The position numbers were made by a program, and so were the translations under genes. Shown in pieces: positions 1 through 11,186 of a stretch of DNA of 64,000 nt. The stretch's first letter is position 1, and every line of letters begins with the position of its first letter. The notes beneath the pieces are model-generated. The model was given only the letters and a program-made list of their open reading frames with translations. It was not told where the DNA came from and did no database searches. Origin of the DNA: Ursus arctos. Taxonomy: Eukaryota; Chordata; Mammalia; Carnivora; Ursidae. The DNA is taken from assembly GCF_023065955.2 (NCBI RefSeq), contig NW_026622797.1, forward strand, positions 53,193,689-53,257,688, given 5' to 3'.

Positions 1-659
1 GTTGAGGCTCAGTGGTCCCAAGGTCAAGGTAGATTTATGTACTGCAGCAAATTCACATAAGCTTCAGATAACCTTGGCATCAGGAGGTCCCATCCAGGGG
101 AGCGAAACATGGCAAAAAGGGATTTCTGAACAACAGTCCAGGTCAAGAGTCCTCTATTCCTTAGATTATAGGACCAGCCCCTGCCCTGGAGCGAGGGAAT
201 ACTGTGGCCCCAATCCTAAAGAACACCGAGAAAATATTGAGGAAGGTAACTTAGCCAACAACTTGGGAGTTTGAACTGAACCCTCATAGACCTTATGAAC
301 CTCTGATGAAAATGCTGGCAACAAAACAGTCATTCCGAGGACCCTAGAACCTGTACGTGCCAGACTGCAAAGGAGGTTGGAGGGAGCCATAGGAGCCTGG
401 GGGTTGTGTCTGAACCAGTGAATATCAGATTTGGGAAACAGATCCCAATTCTAAGTTTGCCCAGATGGTGGCCCTGAGAGTGCTGACCTTCCATCCACCT
501 ACATTCAGGTGGGAGTGAGCCTGCTGGTAGGGGACTCGGGGGCCCAACATCAGCTGAGTCAGGGAGAGAAAAAGAGCACTAAGTGGGACCAGTAGCAGGG
601 AAAACCAGAAGGGCCCAGAACCGGGCCTAACCAGTTACTATAAATAGCTCCTATGTCCC
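1..659. other. unique non-coding sequence
   Basis: I see no recognisable repeat, splice structure or RNA gene here. The short open frames on both strands have no recognisable domains and overlap each other, as expected by chance. The stretch has moderate GC content. Confidence 0.5.
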
Positions 660-840
660 TAAATTTACTGCACCGCATTAAAATTGTCTTTTTCCTTGTC
701 TATCTCCCCACTCAGCGCTAAACCACAAGGGCAGAGCCTAGGTCTTACCTTGCTTATCATGTTATTCTTAGCACAAAACATGGCGCCTACCACCGAGTGG
801 GCATTCAAGATATATTGCCCAATAAATTCTTATTCTGGGG
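660..840 (+). repeat. LINE-2 (L2) 3'-end fragment
   Basis: The segment follows the L2 3'-end order: a T/C-rich run (tctttttccttgtctatctc), then an 'aagggcagagcc' block, then 'agcacaaaacatggcgcctacc', ending in a 'caataaattc' tail. It is well diverged, as expected of an ancient mammalian element. A MIR3-type element is the main alternative. Confidence 0.5.
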
Positions 841-969
841 AGAAAGAGTGAATCCATGTCAGGTGTAGCGCAAATAAACTCAGTCAAATAAGGAAAAGTC
901 AAAGTGTGGAAGGTGGGCTTCAACCTGTGGCCTAGGCAAGCAAGAGGTCAAGTCTAGAAGACAGACTGA

Positions 970-1215
970 GGTAGCACTGAACAGCAGTCACGTGTCTGGG
1001 CTTTGGAGTCAATCCTGGGTTTGAAGACTGCCTCCACTTCTCTTGGTTTCTACCTCGTGAGCTCGGGCAAGTTGTTAAATTGCTCTGAATCTCACTTTCT
1101 GCTCTGCGAAATAGCAGTTTGCACTCCCGACCTCATGTGAGGATTTAATAAGAGAGTATAAAAAAAAGGTCAGCTCAGTGCTAAGTCCTATACTCAACAA
1201 GTGGTTGTTGTTGAG
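970..1215 (+). repeat. MIR SINE fragment
   Basis: The MIR core order is visible: 'tgggctttggagtca', 'cctgggtttgaa', 'gagctcgggcaagttgtta', 'ctgaatctcactt' and, near the end, 'gaggatttaataagag' followed by 'gctcagtgctaag'. Divergence is high. MIR is a tRNA-derived SINE that amplified early in mammalian evolution. Confidence 0.75.
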
Positions 1216-2357
1216 ACAGGCAGGAAACGGCAGATCCTGTCATTCCAATAGCTAATAAGCATCATCCAGAGCTGGGGAGATTGGAGCCCAGAGATAAAGA
1301 ATCTAGTCTCCAAGACGGAAAAGTAAATGACGAGGGACTCAAAGGGAGACAAAAAAAAAAAAATAAAAATAAAAATAAAAACAAAACCCAGGCTAAAGAT
1401 TGAGGTGTCCCAGGCAAGGGATCTTGTATATCAGGCATGGAGGGATAAGATTAGGAGGGAGTGTAGCTTGAACCTGTTCCAACAGCTTTCTAAGGCCAGG
1501 GATCCTTCTGTACCTCAGAGCAGGGCTGCTCACAGCGAGTGGGCAGGTATGAGCTCATCGGAGAAGCTAATAAGTACACTTGGCAAGAGCCGAGATGAGA
1601 AAGGGTGTGAAGTCAGACAGTTCATAACAGCCAGGCAAGGAAGGTGGTCAATAAATCATTGTTGATAATTTACTTTCATCATTAGCACAATTGTTCCAAA
1701 GTGGGGAGGATGCATGAGCCTCATTCGATCGTGAAACTCAAACGGGGCATAGTCGGGCATCTTATTTACAAACATTCTGGAGAAAATGGCATTTTCTCAC
1801 CTACCCCACGGTTTCATTTGTGGAACCACTGGTGTGTTTTATGGAATGTTGGGCCATTTGTCATTAATCTACAGCCAACAACGTAGGAAGCACCACCTTT
1901 GCCAGCATGGAAACCATATTTCTTGGCTGAAATGGGAGTGAGCCCCCTTGAGGGCTGGTTGAATGGATCTGGCGCTCTTACCACTCTGTAGATCTCTCGC
2001 CAGCCACCCCCTCCTACTAAAGCTGTGTCATGATTCTGCTCACAAAGACAGTGGTGATTCTGAAATTCTCCAGCCTCTTCAGACCCTTGCTTGCGCATGT
2101 TGCTTTTGGGGGTTGGTTCAGGCTGTTGTTTTTCTTTTTTCTTTTTTTCTTTTTCTAGTAACGAATCTGTTTCTGAGCATAAGAGTAACAGGCATCACAC
2201 AGAATGCAAAGGTTCCTTGTAAAAATGTCAGTTGCAATAAAAGGAATCTGGAGCCAGCCTGGCAGCCAGGGAGCTGTTACAGGATGAAGTCAGAACCTCG
2301 GCTTGTGTCTACATGACACCAAACATCCAGTTAAAAAGTGAAAAACTCAAGCAGTCA
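1216..2357. other. unique non-coding sequence
   Basis: No convincing gene or repeat. An A-rich simple tract lies at about 1,351-1,386 (runs of A, then AAAAT units), and a T/C-rich tract at 2,128-2,156. A motif at 2,315-2,325 repeats part of the inverted repeat that starts at 2,358. Open frames at 1,327-1,665 and 1,963-2,316 have no recognisable domains. Confidence 0.45.
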
Positions 2358-2447
2358 TCCAGATGTTTTGTCTGCTTGATGCCAAACATCCTGATGTTTT
2401 CAACTATCCAGATGTTTGGCATCGGGCAGACCCACATCCCAAATCTG
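2358..2447 (+). other. imperfect inverted repeat, pre-miRNA-like hairpin
   Basis: Bases 2,369-2,389 can pair with 2,410-2,430 over 21 consecutive positions. Thirteen are a perfect inverted repeat (gatgccaaacatc at 2,377-2,389 against gatgtttggcatc at 2,410-2,422); two of the remaining pairs are G.U wobbles on the plus strand. The loop is 20 nt. After an internal loop, ccagat (2,358-2,363) pairs with atctgg (2,442-2,447). The wobbles favour a plus-strand transcript; on the minus strand they become A.C mismatches. No expression evidence is available. It could be a hairpin derived from an old palindromic transposon. Confidence 0.6.
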
Positions 2448-3140
2448 GAAGCATCTAGGTGTTTGTATCTTGTAGAAACAGCCTTGGCCCACGGGGCAGC
2501 AAAGACCGGGAAGTTGGACATCACTTTTCCTGACTGTAGGGACTGTGAATCTCATAAGATCTTCATGAGAGGAAGGTGATTCCGTTTAAAAAGCGAAAGG
2601 AGCCTGGAGTTAAACACAGAGGTTAACAGGGCTTTGCCAGAGGAACTGATACAAAGAAAAGAAAAACACAAGAAAGCGCACTGCAGCTCAGATGACTTCG
2701 CAGTCTCTCTCCCAGCCTCGGACCTTTTCTCTGTGCAGCCTTCAAATCCCTGAGGAGGGGCAGCGGGGAGCTCAGCTCGGAAGCAAGTAAAAGTTTGAGC
2801 CTAATCTTGTATTGATAGCAGGCATTACTTATTAAACTGGACCCTCTGCTTCCCAAAAGTGAAGCCGACCTTCTAGACAGACTTCAGCACTGTTTTCGTG
2901 TTCTCATGACCAGCCTGGTCATGCTGAAGTTATTTAACCTTCGAGCTGACCTGTTTCTGGATATGCCCCCTTAGTATGAGTGCACCCGAGGACTAAGCTG
3001 GCCTCTGTGGAGACAGAGAGAGTAAACTGGGCTTTGCCGGGACATACTGCGTTCTCTTTTCTAGACAAGCCCTCTATTTCATGCTGCTCCTCTTGATTCC
3101 AGCCCATGATCTGTGCCTGCCGCTCTTCTCCCAATAATCC
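2448..3140. other. unique non-coding sequence
   Basis: No recognisable repeat or gene. GC content is moderate in the middle part. Short frames on both strands show no domains. Confidence 0.4.
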
Positions 3141-3255
3141 TGAGAACTAAGAAACGAGGAAGAGAAGAAAAAAGGAAGGAAGGAGGGAGAGGAAAAAGGC
3201 AGGAAGGAGGAAAGGAGAAAGACAGAAAGAAGGCACAAGAAAGAGAGAAAGAGAT
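3141..3255 (+). repeat. purine-rich low-complexity tract
   Basis: A GA-rich run with an uninterrupted purine core at 3,156-3,199 (44 nt), then GA-rich sequence with scattered C. The long minus-strand frames over it (Ser/Phe/Leu-rich) are translation of this low-complexity DNA and not genes. Confidence 0.85.
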
Positions 3256-5084
3256 CCCAAAGATCCCGAGGACAGCATGTGCAGGCGAGTTTAAAAACAA
3301 CAACATAAAAGGAACAATAAGAGCAACCCAATAAAAGGATGAAACATGGTCATGGGACTGCAAAGAGAATCTGAACATCTGTACTTTTTCTTGTTTATAA
3401 CCATGTCAGGAAAACAGGAAAAACAGCATACAAAACCCCAAGCGGAATTTTCTTTCAGTCCCCATTTCGCTGGTGTATCCCACTAGGAAGAAAGTAACCA
3501 TTCTGATTGTCTTCTATAGGCTTGAAATATACAATTCATCATTGTCTCATGCATCCTATGATTGTGAGTTAGTCGTTATTACTCATTGTTATGTGGGGGA
3601 ATTCCTCTCCTACCCACATCTGGACTTCTGCTGTTACAGTAGAGCACAGAACCAGACGCAGTCCGGACCCTTTATCATTTCGGCATTCGATGCTTCCTTG
3701 TCTCTTTTAGGATGGCTCCTTGGCTATTGTTTTATTGTTGTGTCCGTTACTGGTTGATTGAATCGTTTTTAAATTTTATTGTGACACTGGTAATGGCAAT
3801 GATTGTGCTCAACCAAATTGGCTCATCAGTACCATCGTTGTTAAATCAATCAGGAGATTAGCGATCGCTAATATACACATAATTTGGGCTCCTTAAAGGA
3901 GACAGACATCTGTTTTCCTTGGCAGCAGTCTGTTTCTAGGCCCTTACTTGATACCATGTGCGTGCCTAACTCCTGTTCACAACAATAGCTTTTATCCTTG
4001 GGGGCTGGTAGTATAGTTAATTGATGCCTTTATCTTTTCATGAGAGATGCCAGCTCACATCAAAAAAAAAAAAAAAAAGGAGAGAAAAAAAAAAGCACAA
4101 CAAAACACACTACAAAGGCTTGGCATTTTATCTGGTGGAACTAGAGAACCTCAAAGCCGTCCCAAGAATTAGAGAAAAATAAAGATCGCTTTCATCCACA
4201 TTGCTGCAAAAATTTTGCCTGTATCCTCTAATTTTTCCTGCCATCATTGAGAATTTAATGAGTATTCAGGTCTGAATATTAAGATCTGACTTTTGCATTT
4301 GAGAAATGCAAGTGTCGATAAAAATAGGACAGAGGCAGGGCCAGGTGACGAGGAGGAGTGATGCCAGACAGCAAGGGGAGGACCCTTCCACACTGTGCTG
4401 GGAGCGTGATGCGAGGCCAGTGACCTCTCCAGAAAGAAGTGAAGTGTGCATTTTTATAAACCCTGGAATAAGAAATCAGGTCAGTTGATTGGTTTGTTGC
4501 TCTCTGCAAACTGGGACACCAGCATATTGGAAAAAGAACACTGTCGTGTCCTATGTCCTAGAGACACATCCAATTCTTTCATGGGTAAATGGTTCCACTG
4601 TGCTCAGAGAGGTGCCTAGGTTTCTTTCACAAGAGACATTGGTGTATTAAAATTATGGTTATTTATGCATCCCCTCAAAAAGTGTTTATTGAGTGGGAAA
4701 ACAGTATTCTGTTGACAAGGAAAGCTCCACACTAAGAACTAGATGATCAAGGCTCTGGTTCAGTTCAGCTGGGAAGGTGAGATAGCACATGAAATATTTA
4801 AATGAACATAAAAGGCAAGAGACAGTCAAGTACTTCAGTGGGCATTTGGTAAGATGCAATCTGTCTAAAGGAAAATAACACTATAGACTTCTAAGATGTA
4901 ATGGTCAGAAACACTTTTCAAAATTAGTCACCTTAATTATTTTCATTATATTCATTGTAATTATTGAAACTTAGTCTCAAATCCAGGTATTTTTCTTATG
5001 TGAACACAAAGACAAGCATCAAGACGTAGGTTTTAGATAGACACATCAAGAGTAGCTTCAATTACCTGTTTTCTTTCAAACCCA
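3256..5084. other. unique AT-rich sequence with A tracts and a short palindrome
   Basis: No gene recognised. A 16-bp perfect palindrome containing GCGATCGC lies at 3,857-3,872. Two A tracts lie at about 4,061-4,078 and 4,087-4,096. The part near 4,680-4,860 may be a very old LINE remnant ('aaaaagtgtttattgag'), too weak to call. The rest is AT-rich single-copy-looking DNA. Confidence 0.4.
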
Positions 5085-6060
5085 ATGACTTACAGGTATA
5101 TTTTAATAGTTATCTTTTCTTTTCTATTAATTATTACAAGTCTACAAAAGGAATACAGTAATAATAAGCACTAATATATGCATCCAGCTTTGTCAAATCT
5201 TAATATTTTGCCCTATTTCTTTCACTTTATTTTATTTTATTTTTTATTTTTTTTTAGAGAGAGAGAGAGTGCACATGCAAGGCGGGAGAGGCAAAGGGAG
5301 AGGGAGAGAGAGAATTTTACTTAAGCAGGCTCCACGCTCAGCATGAAGCCCGACACAGGGCTCAATCTCACAACACTGAGATCATGACCGGAGCTGAAAT
5401 CAAGAGTCAGACGCTTAACCGACTGAGCCACCCAGGCGCCCCTAAGGAAAAAACATATTCTTTATTCAACTGAAGCCCCTTACATACCCCTCTCCTAATT
5501 CTACTCCCCTCCTTTCATTCCTCCTGGAGTTATTCTGACTTTGGTGTTGCCCGTGCATGTTGTTATACTTTTACATTTTATGTTCATATCCGTAACTATA
5601 TATTCCACATTTTTTATTTCATTTAAAAGGTATTATGATTAGGCAATTTGTGTTTTCATTGAGTATTGTGTTTTCGATATTTATCTGTGTTGATATGTGT
5701 ATGTAGCTCATTCATCTTAATGGCCATATATGAATGCACCACAATTTCTTTATCCCTCCTGTTCATAGACACTTGGGTTGCTTCGAATTTCGTTACGACA
5801 AGCAGAGCTCTCATGAATTGCTAAAACAAGCCTCTTTATGAATGTGCTAGAGTTCCCCTGGGGGTAGAATTGCTGAATTAGATAATATGCACATCTTTCA
5901 CTTTCCTAGCTGTCTTCTAATCATCCTCCAAAGAGAGTGTACTGACGTATACACCCACCAGAGGTATATGAGAATTTCTGTTTATCCGCCAATCTGACAA
6001 GGCTTTCTATTGTAAGTGCACATTTGAAAAAGGTATTATCACTCTTTATACAGTCAAAAT
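5085..6060 (-). repeat. ancient L1 3'-end fragment (L1M type), split by a SINEC
   Basis: Read on the minus strand this is an old L1 3' region. On the plus strand one sees the reverse-complement landmarks 'aatgcaccacaatttctttatcc', 'gacacttgggttgcttcgaatttcg' and 'acacccaccagaggtatatgag', typical of L1M 3' ends. Upstream of the SINEC the same element continues ('taatattttgcccta'). It is heavily diverged and non-functional. Confidence 0.7.
5225..5443 (-). mobile_element. SINEC (carnivore tRNA-Lys SINE)
   Basis: In antisense: T-rich tail (5,225-5,256), GA-rich body, then the tRNA-derived head ending in 'gagccacccaggcgcccct'. The variant 'gagatcatgaccggagctgaaatcaag' marks an older SINEC subfamily. 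It sits inside an L1M fragment, so it is younger than that L1. I could not define a clear TSD. Confidence 0.9.
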
Positions 6061-6289
6061 GTCTGAAATATTACTAAAAAGAATCTGCAATGCCTTCAAG
6101 CCTTCCCACTTGAAGGGGAAACGTTGCCCAACAGCCGAAGGCTGTCTTTTCCTGGGCTTCTTCAGGGTGTTCATCCAAGTCACACTCCGGTTTTAGAGCC
6201 AGAAAACATTTTAGAAACCATTTTTCAAGCAGCATCATTTCAACATAAAGAGATAGGCCCCAAGTCACACAACCATGATAACAATCACA

Positions 6290-6430
6290 CTATTATGATT
6301 TATTTTGAACCTACTATGCTCCAGATGCTTTACAAATATTCTTAATCTGCATGACAATAGCCAGAAACCATCACAAAGGGTTTATTCTCCAAAACACAAT
6401 TATTGTCATATGGCTACTGAGAGCAAGACA
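6290..6430 (-). repeat. possible MIR fragment
   Basis: The block 'gaacctactatgctccagatgctttacaaatatt' resembles the antisense 3' half of MIR (the 'actatgtgccaggcactttacat' region). The match is degenerate and short, so this is a weak call. Confidence 0.35.
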
Positions 6431-7089
6431 CCGTGCTGTATAATCCAAACAAAATTGTACCAGAGTCCCTGCTATCAAAGGCATATAATCGAGAAGGAAA
6501 GGTGACACCAGACTATAAACTAACATGTGATGGCTCAGACCAAGGCAGGATACTGGGAAAGGGTCTTTCTCTAGCTGGAATCATTTAGGAAAACATCCTG
6601 AAGAAACTCGTAGGGGAATTGGGCTTTGGAAAACAGGTAGAACTTAGATGGACACCATCTTACCTTGGATGAGCCTACTGGACATTGCCCATGTAATGAC
6701 CACGGGCAGTGAGTGGAATCCAACAGTCTGTAACCATATCCTGCCACCGAAGTAGGTGCGTCTAGGTGTCAGGGGGGAGGACAAATCAGGCTGGAAGGGA
6801 TCAAGGGAAAGGTCTGACGAACAGTGCAGAAGATCTGGAAAGCCAGGCAACCAACAACTGGGGAAAATCCAAAAACTCCGTCTCAGGAACACAGCAACAA
6901 AGCCTCCATGCTCAGCCCCTGTGGCCACCTTTCTTACCACTCTACCCTCCTTTGCTCATCTGTTGTTCTCTCTTCTGTTTCTAGAACATGGCAAGCTGGT
7001 GGAGCCAGTAGGGTCATTCATCTGCGGTTGTCTCTGCTTGGAACAGGTGTCCCATTTTATGCACAGCCAGCTCTTTCTCATCATACAAG
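6431..7089. other. unique non-coding sequence
   Basis: No recognisable repeat or gene. A 159-codon open frame (6,756-7,235, plus) runs through this stretch into the following L2 element; it has no recognisable domain and overlaps other long frames on the same strand, so I treat it as chance. Confidence 0.4.
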
Positions 7090-7360
7090 TCTTGCCTAAG
7101 ATGCTTTCCTTTAGCATCTTATCTAAGCCAGCCTCTGCCCTCCCTTTCCTCCATGTCAGCAGCTCATTTTATTTGCTCCATGGTCTTTCTCATTCTCCAA
7201 AATTATCTTCCTTAGGTAACCTCTCGCCCCAGTGAGAGTGAGCACCATGAAGACAGGAAGTTGTCGCTCCTATTATGTGTTTTCTGACTGGCCCCTGGCA
7301 CGTAGAGGGGCTTCAGAAACATTTATTGATTGTTGAACCAATGAACCACAATATGCTTGT
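7090..7360 (+). repeat. LINE-2 (L2) 3'-end fragment
   Basis: The L2 3'-end order is clear: 'gtgagcaccatgaagacagga', 'cccctggcacgtagaggggcttc', then 'aacatttattgattgttgaa' and 'ccaatgaacc'. Divergence is moderate to high. Confidence 0.7.
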
Positions 7361-8534
7361 TTCCAAAGAGGCAGACAGAGTATCAGAAACTGCAGAGTCT
7401 TTGGGGAAGTTGGGTCTCACGGCGATGGAGTGTACAGGCAGGGTTGTATTAAGGGGACACTGTGTGAGATGTGTGAAGTAGGAGGTCACCATAAGGAACT
7501 CAGAAACGAACAAGTGGCGTAAGTTCAAGTACCAAGACTAAGGTCTAAGGTGGACGTTAGAATCAAAGCAGAAACTGAGGAGGGTGAACAGGCTGAATCA
7601 ATACAAAGAGACTTTCTACCACCGTCAGGTGTCAGGCTAGAGCTCTTTAAATCTTTCCAGCCTCAGGTCAGGGGGAAAGGATGTGTACATACCGTGACCT
7701 CATCCATTGGGAGCAGTAGAGAACTCAGTGGTTCTGAAAGCAGAAATGTTGGCAAGAGGGACAGCAGAAGGGACAGCAAGAGCAAGGCAGAGGGGTGTCT
7801 CCAGCTTAGAACAATGCCTTGCACATCACAGAACACGAAAAACTCTTGAAGGAATTGATTCACAACTTTAATCTGATAGTGGTATCAAGGACAGAGAGCC
7901 TGAATGTGGGCAAACTAGTTGGAAATTTATTCCAAAATCTGATTTTAGCAATTTGGTTCCTCGCAATAGAGCTGGGTGGGGACAGATACAGCTTGATGAC
8001 TAACTGATTGTGTGCTTGGGGAGGGGAACATAGGAGGCAGGGACCGTATAAGAAAGAGGGAAATAAATCTTACCCTGAGCTTCAGAGTCTGGGTGACTAA
8101 GTGACACTGTTACAGAGCTAGGGAAGTCCAAATGAACAGTGAGTGTAGGGTGGGGCTGGAAGGTTCCATGAAGATACTGGAGGTACAGGAAAGCCTGGAT
8201 TCAGCAGTGATGTTTAGGAAGTGGTTGAAATGAGACTAGAGCTCTGCAGAAGCCTGGAATAAAAATATATAAAGGCACATTAGTTACTTTATTCATTTTC
8301 TGAAACAGGCAGGCTGGGAATAGAACTAAATAGATTTGGGAAGATCAGCTGTGTAGTAAAACATAGCGGGACCCAACCTATCCAGCCTCATTATTCAGTG
8401 GCAGAGTATCAGGACTCACCTCAAAAACTAAACGCGCTGGTCTTCTTTGGACCAAAAATCAATTCCTACTAGGAATTAATCCTTTAATCAGGCAACGTAC
8501 TTTTCTTAGAAGGCAAGACTGCTACCAATATGGC
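7361..8534. other. unique non-coding sequence
   Basis: No recognisable gene or repeat. Frames at 7,275-7,481 and 7,550-7,849 show no domain. A-rich and GA-rich patches are short. Confidence 0.4.
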
Positions 8535-8760
8535 AATGGAGTGAGACTGTCCAGGTTCAAATCCTGACTTTGCCACTCGCCAGCCACATGAATTTAGGCA
8601 GGTTGCTTAACCTCTCCATTTCTTTATCTGTGAGCTAGAAATCATAATAGTACCTGCGCCCTTAAGATTGTTGTGAAGACCAAATGAACTAACGTGGCAG
8701 CACATGTGGCTTACAAGCTAGTGTGCAGTAAGGGTCGCCCAAGTTTTATATTGAGGACTG
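8535..8760 (+). repeat. MIR SINE
   Basis: A well-preserved MIR: 'ggttcaaatcctgactttgcc', 'gcaggttgcttaacctctcc', 'tttctttatctgtgagctag', 'ataatagtacctgcg', 'gattgttgtgaagacc' in canonical order on the plus strand. Old mammalian SINE, non-functional. Confidence 0.88.
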
Positions 8761-8919
8761 GAACTTGTGCTCTTATGTTCATTGCTTAGCCTGGATGTTT
8801 TAATCCCTAGAAAACTGTAGAATATTTTCAACACAGTAGAAAAAAAAATCCCTATCCATGTTCATTCTACTAAAGGAGGCCACCTCCTTAGACTGAAATT
8901 CAAAAACACACCACTTAGG

Positions 8920-9108
8920 GGGCGCCTGGGTGGCTCAGTCGCTTGAGTGTCTGTCTTCGGCTCCGGTCATGATCCTGGGGTCCTGCGATCGAGTTCCAAG
9001 ATGGGCTCCTGGCTCGGCGGGGAGTCTGCTTCTCCCTCACCCTCTCCCTCTTCCTCTGTGTGCTCACTCACGCTCTCTGTCAAAAAAAAAAAAAAAAAAA
9101 AAAAAAAA
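8920..9108 (+). mobile_element. SINEC with TSD
   Basis: Plus-strand SINEC from 'ggcgcctgggtggctcagtc' to a 27-nt A tail (9,082-9,108). It is flanked by an 11-bp TSD with one mismatch (8,909-8,919 'caccacttagg' and 9,111-9,121 'caccccttagg'). The long pure A tail suggests a moderately recent insertion. Confidence 0.95.
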
Positions 9109-9121
9109 TCCACCCCTTAGG

Positions 9122-10914
9122 CCTGCCGCCGCTCTGTGGAGTCCTGTGCCTCCACGCAGTGTAGCAACTCCGGAGCCCTACATTCTCACAATTGAAAAAG
9201 CCCTGGGAGAATTTCAATGCTATTGTTTGGGAGACTTCCTTTCATCCTGCCTTGAATTTGTCCCAGTTCCAGTTTTAGACAATAAATCATAAGCCTTTAA
9301 AAAGGGAGTTCCGTTCAATATTGAGAAAAGGGAAAATGAATCCCTGTACGAGAGGTCGGTCCCTGACTTGGGCAAAGTCTGAACTCTTTCGGGCTGGTAA
9401 ACTCCACCGTGGGCCGTTTTCTTGCTTGTGTGTTTGCTTAGTTTGCTATTGTGTTTGAAACAAGAAGGTTTATTTAAAATGAGGCCATCTCTCTGTTTTG
9501 TTCATAGTTGTTGGACCATCACTAGCAATGAGGCCGTGGCATTTATTTGAATTGCCATTTTTCATTATCTTTAAAAAATGAACCCTGACAATAGTAACTT
9601 TTACAAGGATAATCTACCAGCAAACATCAGTAGGCCAGACATACTGGCAGGCCCTAGTCAATCTGTAACTGAAAACTAAAAGTGTAGCAGGAAATCCTAA
9701 TACTGAAACTTGCAGGGTTATAGAGCTGATGAAGCAGAAAACAAAAAGTAGGTGATAACTGCTAAGAAGTGCAACCTTGACAGTTGTCATGTCTTTGAGG
9801 ATTTTCTTAACGTGTGGGCAGATCTTCATCTATTTTTGAATTCACTTTAGCCATCCAAAACAACTCTTGGCTCTGGGTTATTTTCCATCCTCTCCCAAGA
9901 TAACACCTGCTAGCTATAATCAGCCGGGCTATTCCAACAGCATTTTTTTCTTGCTCAGTTGTCTTTCCTAAAGTAATAGAGAGTTCAGGTTATCATATCT
10001 TAATGTCATGTGGTACTAAATCACACTCCAAGAAGAGATAACAAGATGGCCCTAGGGGGGTGGGTGTGGTGGGTGTGGACTTTGTCCCAGCCAACGTCCC
10101 TTTCTCTCCAGGGGGGCTAAATGTGTCAAGCATAAGTGGTAGGAAAAGGTATCAGAGCTGGGTGGGGTGGGGTAAAGGAAATAAGGAAGATGACTCTGCT
10201 GTCGGCTCAAAAAATACCTAGGCCCGTCTGCTCCCACAGTCAGAAACTGGGTGTGTTCATCTTGTTTTGCCAATGGATCCCAAAGTAGTCTTGAGTGATC
10301 ACACCCTCCCCACGTGTCCCAGCTTTCCCTCCTCTGACAAGAGGCCTTTACGCTTTCTGCCCAGAATGGAATAAGGGATTTATGAGGAAGGGTAAGTCTC
10401 CATGCTGGTCATATCCACACGGTTTTTCAGATCTGCTGACTTATTCTATGCAACCCTCACCTCACCCCAAGCTGACTGCTGCCCATGTACCCACAACTCT
10501 GCTGGTCTCTTAGAAGCCAGAAGCTATGGCTTCAGGCAGCAACTCCTTCCAAGGCATCTTCGGGAATCTAGAAAGAAAGGCTAAAGACCAAGGAGAACCC
10601 AGCTGATCATTCCGTGAAGACTCGTAAGCCATCACGGAGACGTGACAGGTACCAAATACACAATAACTCTTTAAAAAAAAAAAAAGAAGTCGTTTATATA
10701 TAACCGGAATCTGCTCTCAGCTACTCGCCCACCATGTACATATCTGAAGTCATGTAAGTGTGGCAATTATTAGAAGAAAATGTTTCCAGGATGGGAGACC
10801 ACTGTATTTTCACATCTGACTCAACATACCGTAGCTTTGTAGCTACTGAATCAAGAATATGGTATATAAGAAGATAGAAATCAGGGCATGGAAAATGTGT
10901 ACCTTGCAGCCTCT
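9122..10914. other. unique sequence, no transposon recognised
   Basis: Start of a 12.6-kb stretch with no recognisable transposable element. G-rich patches occur at 10,055-10,077 (runs of 6, 3 and 3 G) and 10,159-10,173. A poly-A tract lies at 10,673-10,685. No gene is recognised. Confidence 0.5.
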
Positions 10915-10959
10915 CGGCATTGCCAGCTCACAGAGAAAGAGGCAGGTGCACTTCTCGTG

Positions 10960-11165
10960 TGAGAGGAAAAATCTTCCCGGCTAGGGAGGCGATACGGTCT
11001 ACCAGGACTCAGATGACTGTCAAGTGCCTGGCACCGCAGACTGCTCGGCCTGCCGGCAATCACAGGGCACCCCAGCACGTGTACTTGCTGCGTGGAAACC
11101 ATCCCATCTTCAGCGCCGTCAGTGCCCGCCACACTAGGACCGTCTTCGAACCAATACGTGGTTCC
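10960..11165. promoter_or_regulatory. CpG-rich patch
   Basis: By hand I count roughly 15 CpG dinucleotides here against a CpG-poor background. The patch overlaps a domain-less plus-strand frame (10,920-11,186). It could be a small regulatory element or GC-rich exon, but no TATA box, clear donor site or known motif fixes its role. A run of 13 G follows at 11,257-11,269. Confidence 0.35.
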
Positions 11166-11186
11166 TCTGTGCAGACCCTAGGTTAG

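Noticed and set aside
2309..2579. Similar-looking proteins on both strands containing MPNI and MFGI motifs
   Set aside because: The similarity is produced by the inverted repeat at 2,358-2,447 being read on both strands.
4061..4096. Pair of A tracts as a retroposon tail
   Set aside because: The upstream sequence matches no SINE or L1 that I can recognise.
6756..7235. 159-codon open frame, one of the longest in the window
   Set aside because: It overlaps two other plus-strand frames, ends inside an L2 element and has no recognisable domain.
8920..9000. tRNA-like segments at SINEC heads
   Set aside because: They derive from tRNA-Lys but are diverged, lack a complete cloverleaf and are joined to SINE bodies, so they are not tRNA genes.
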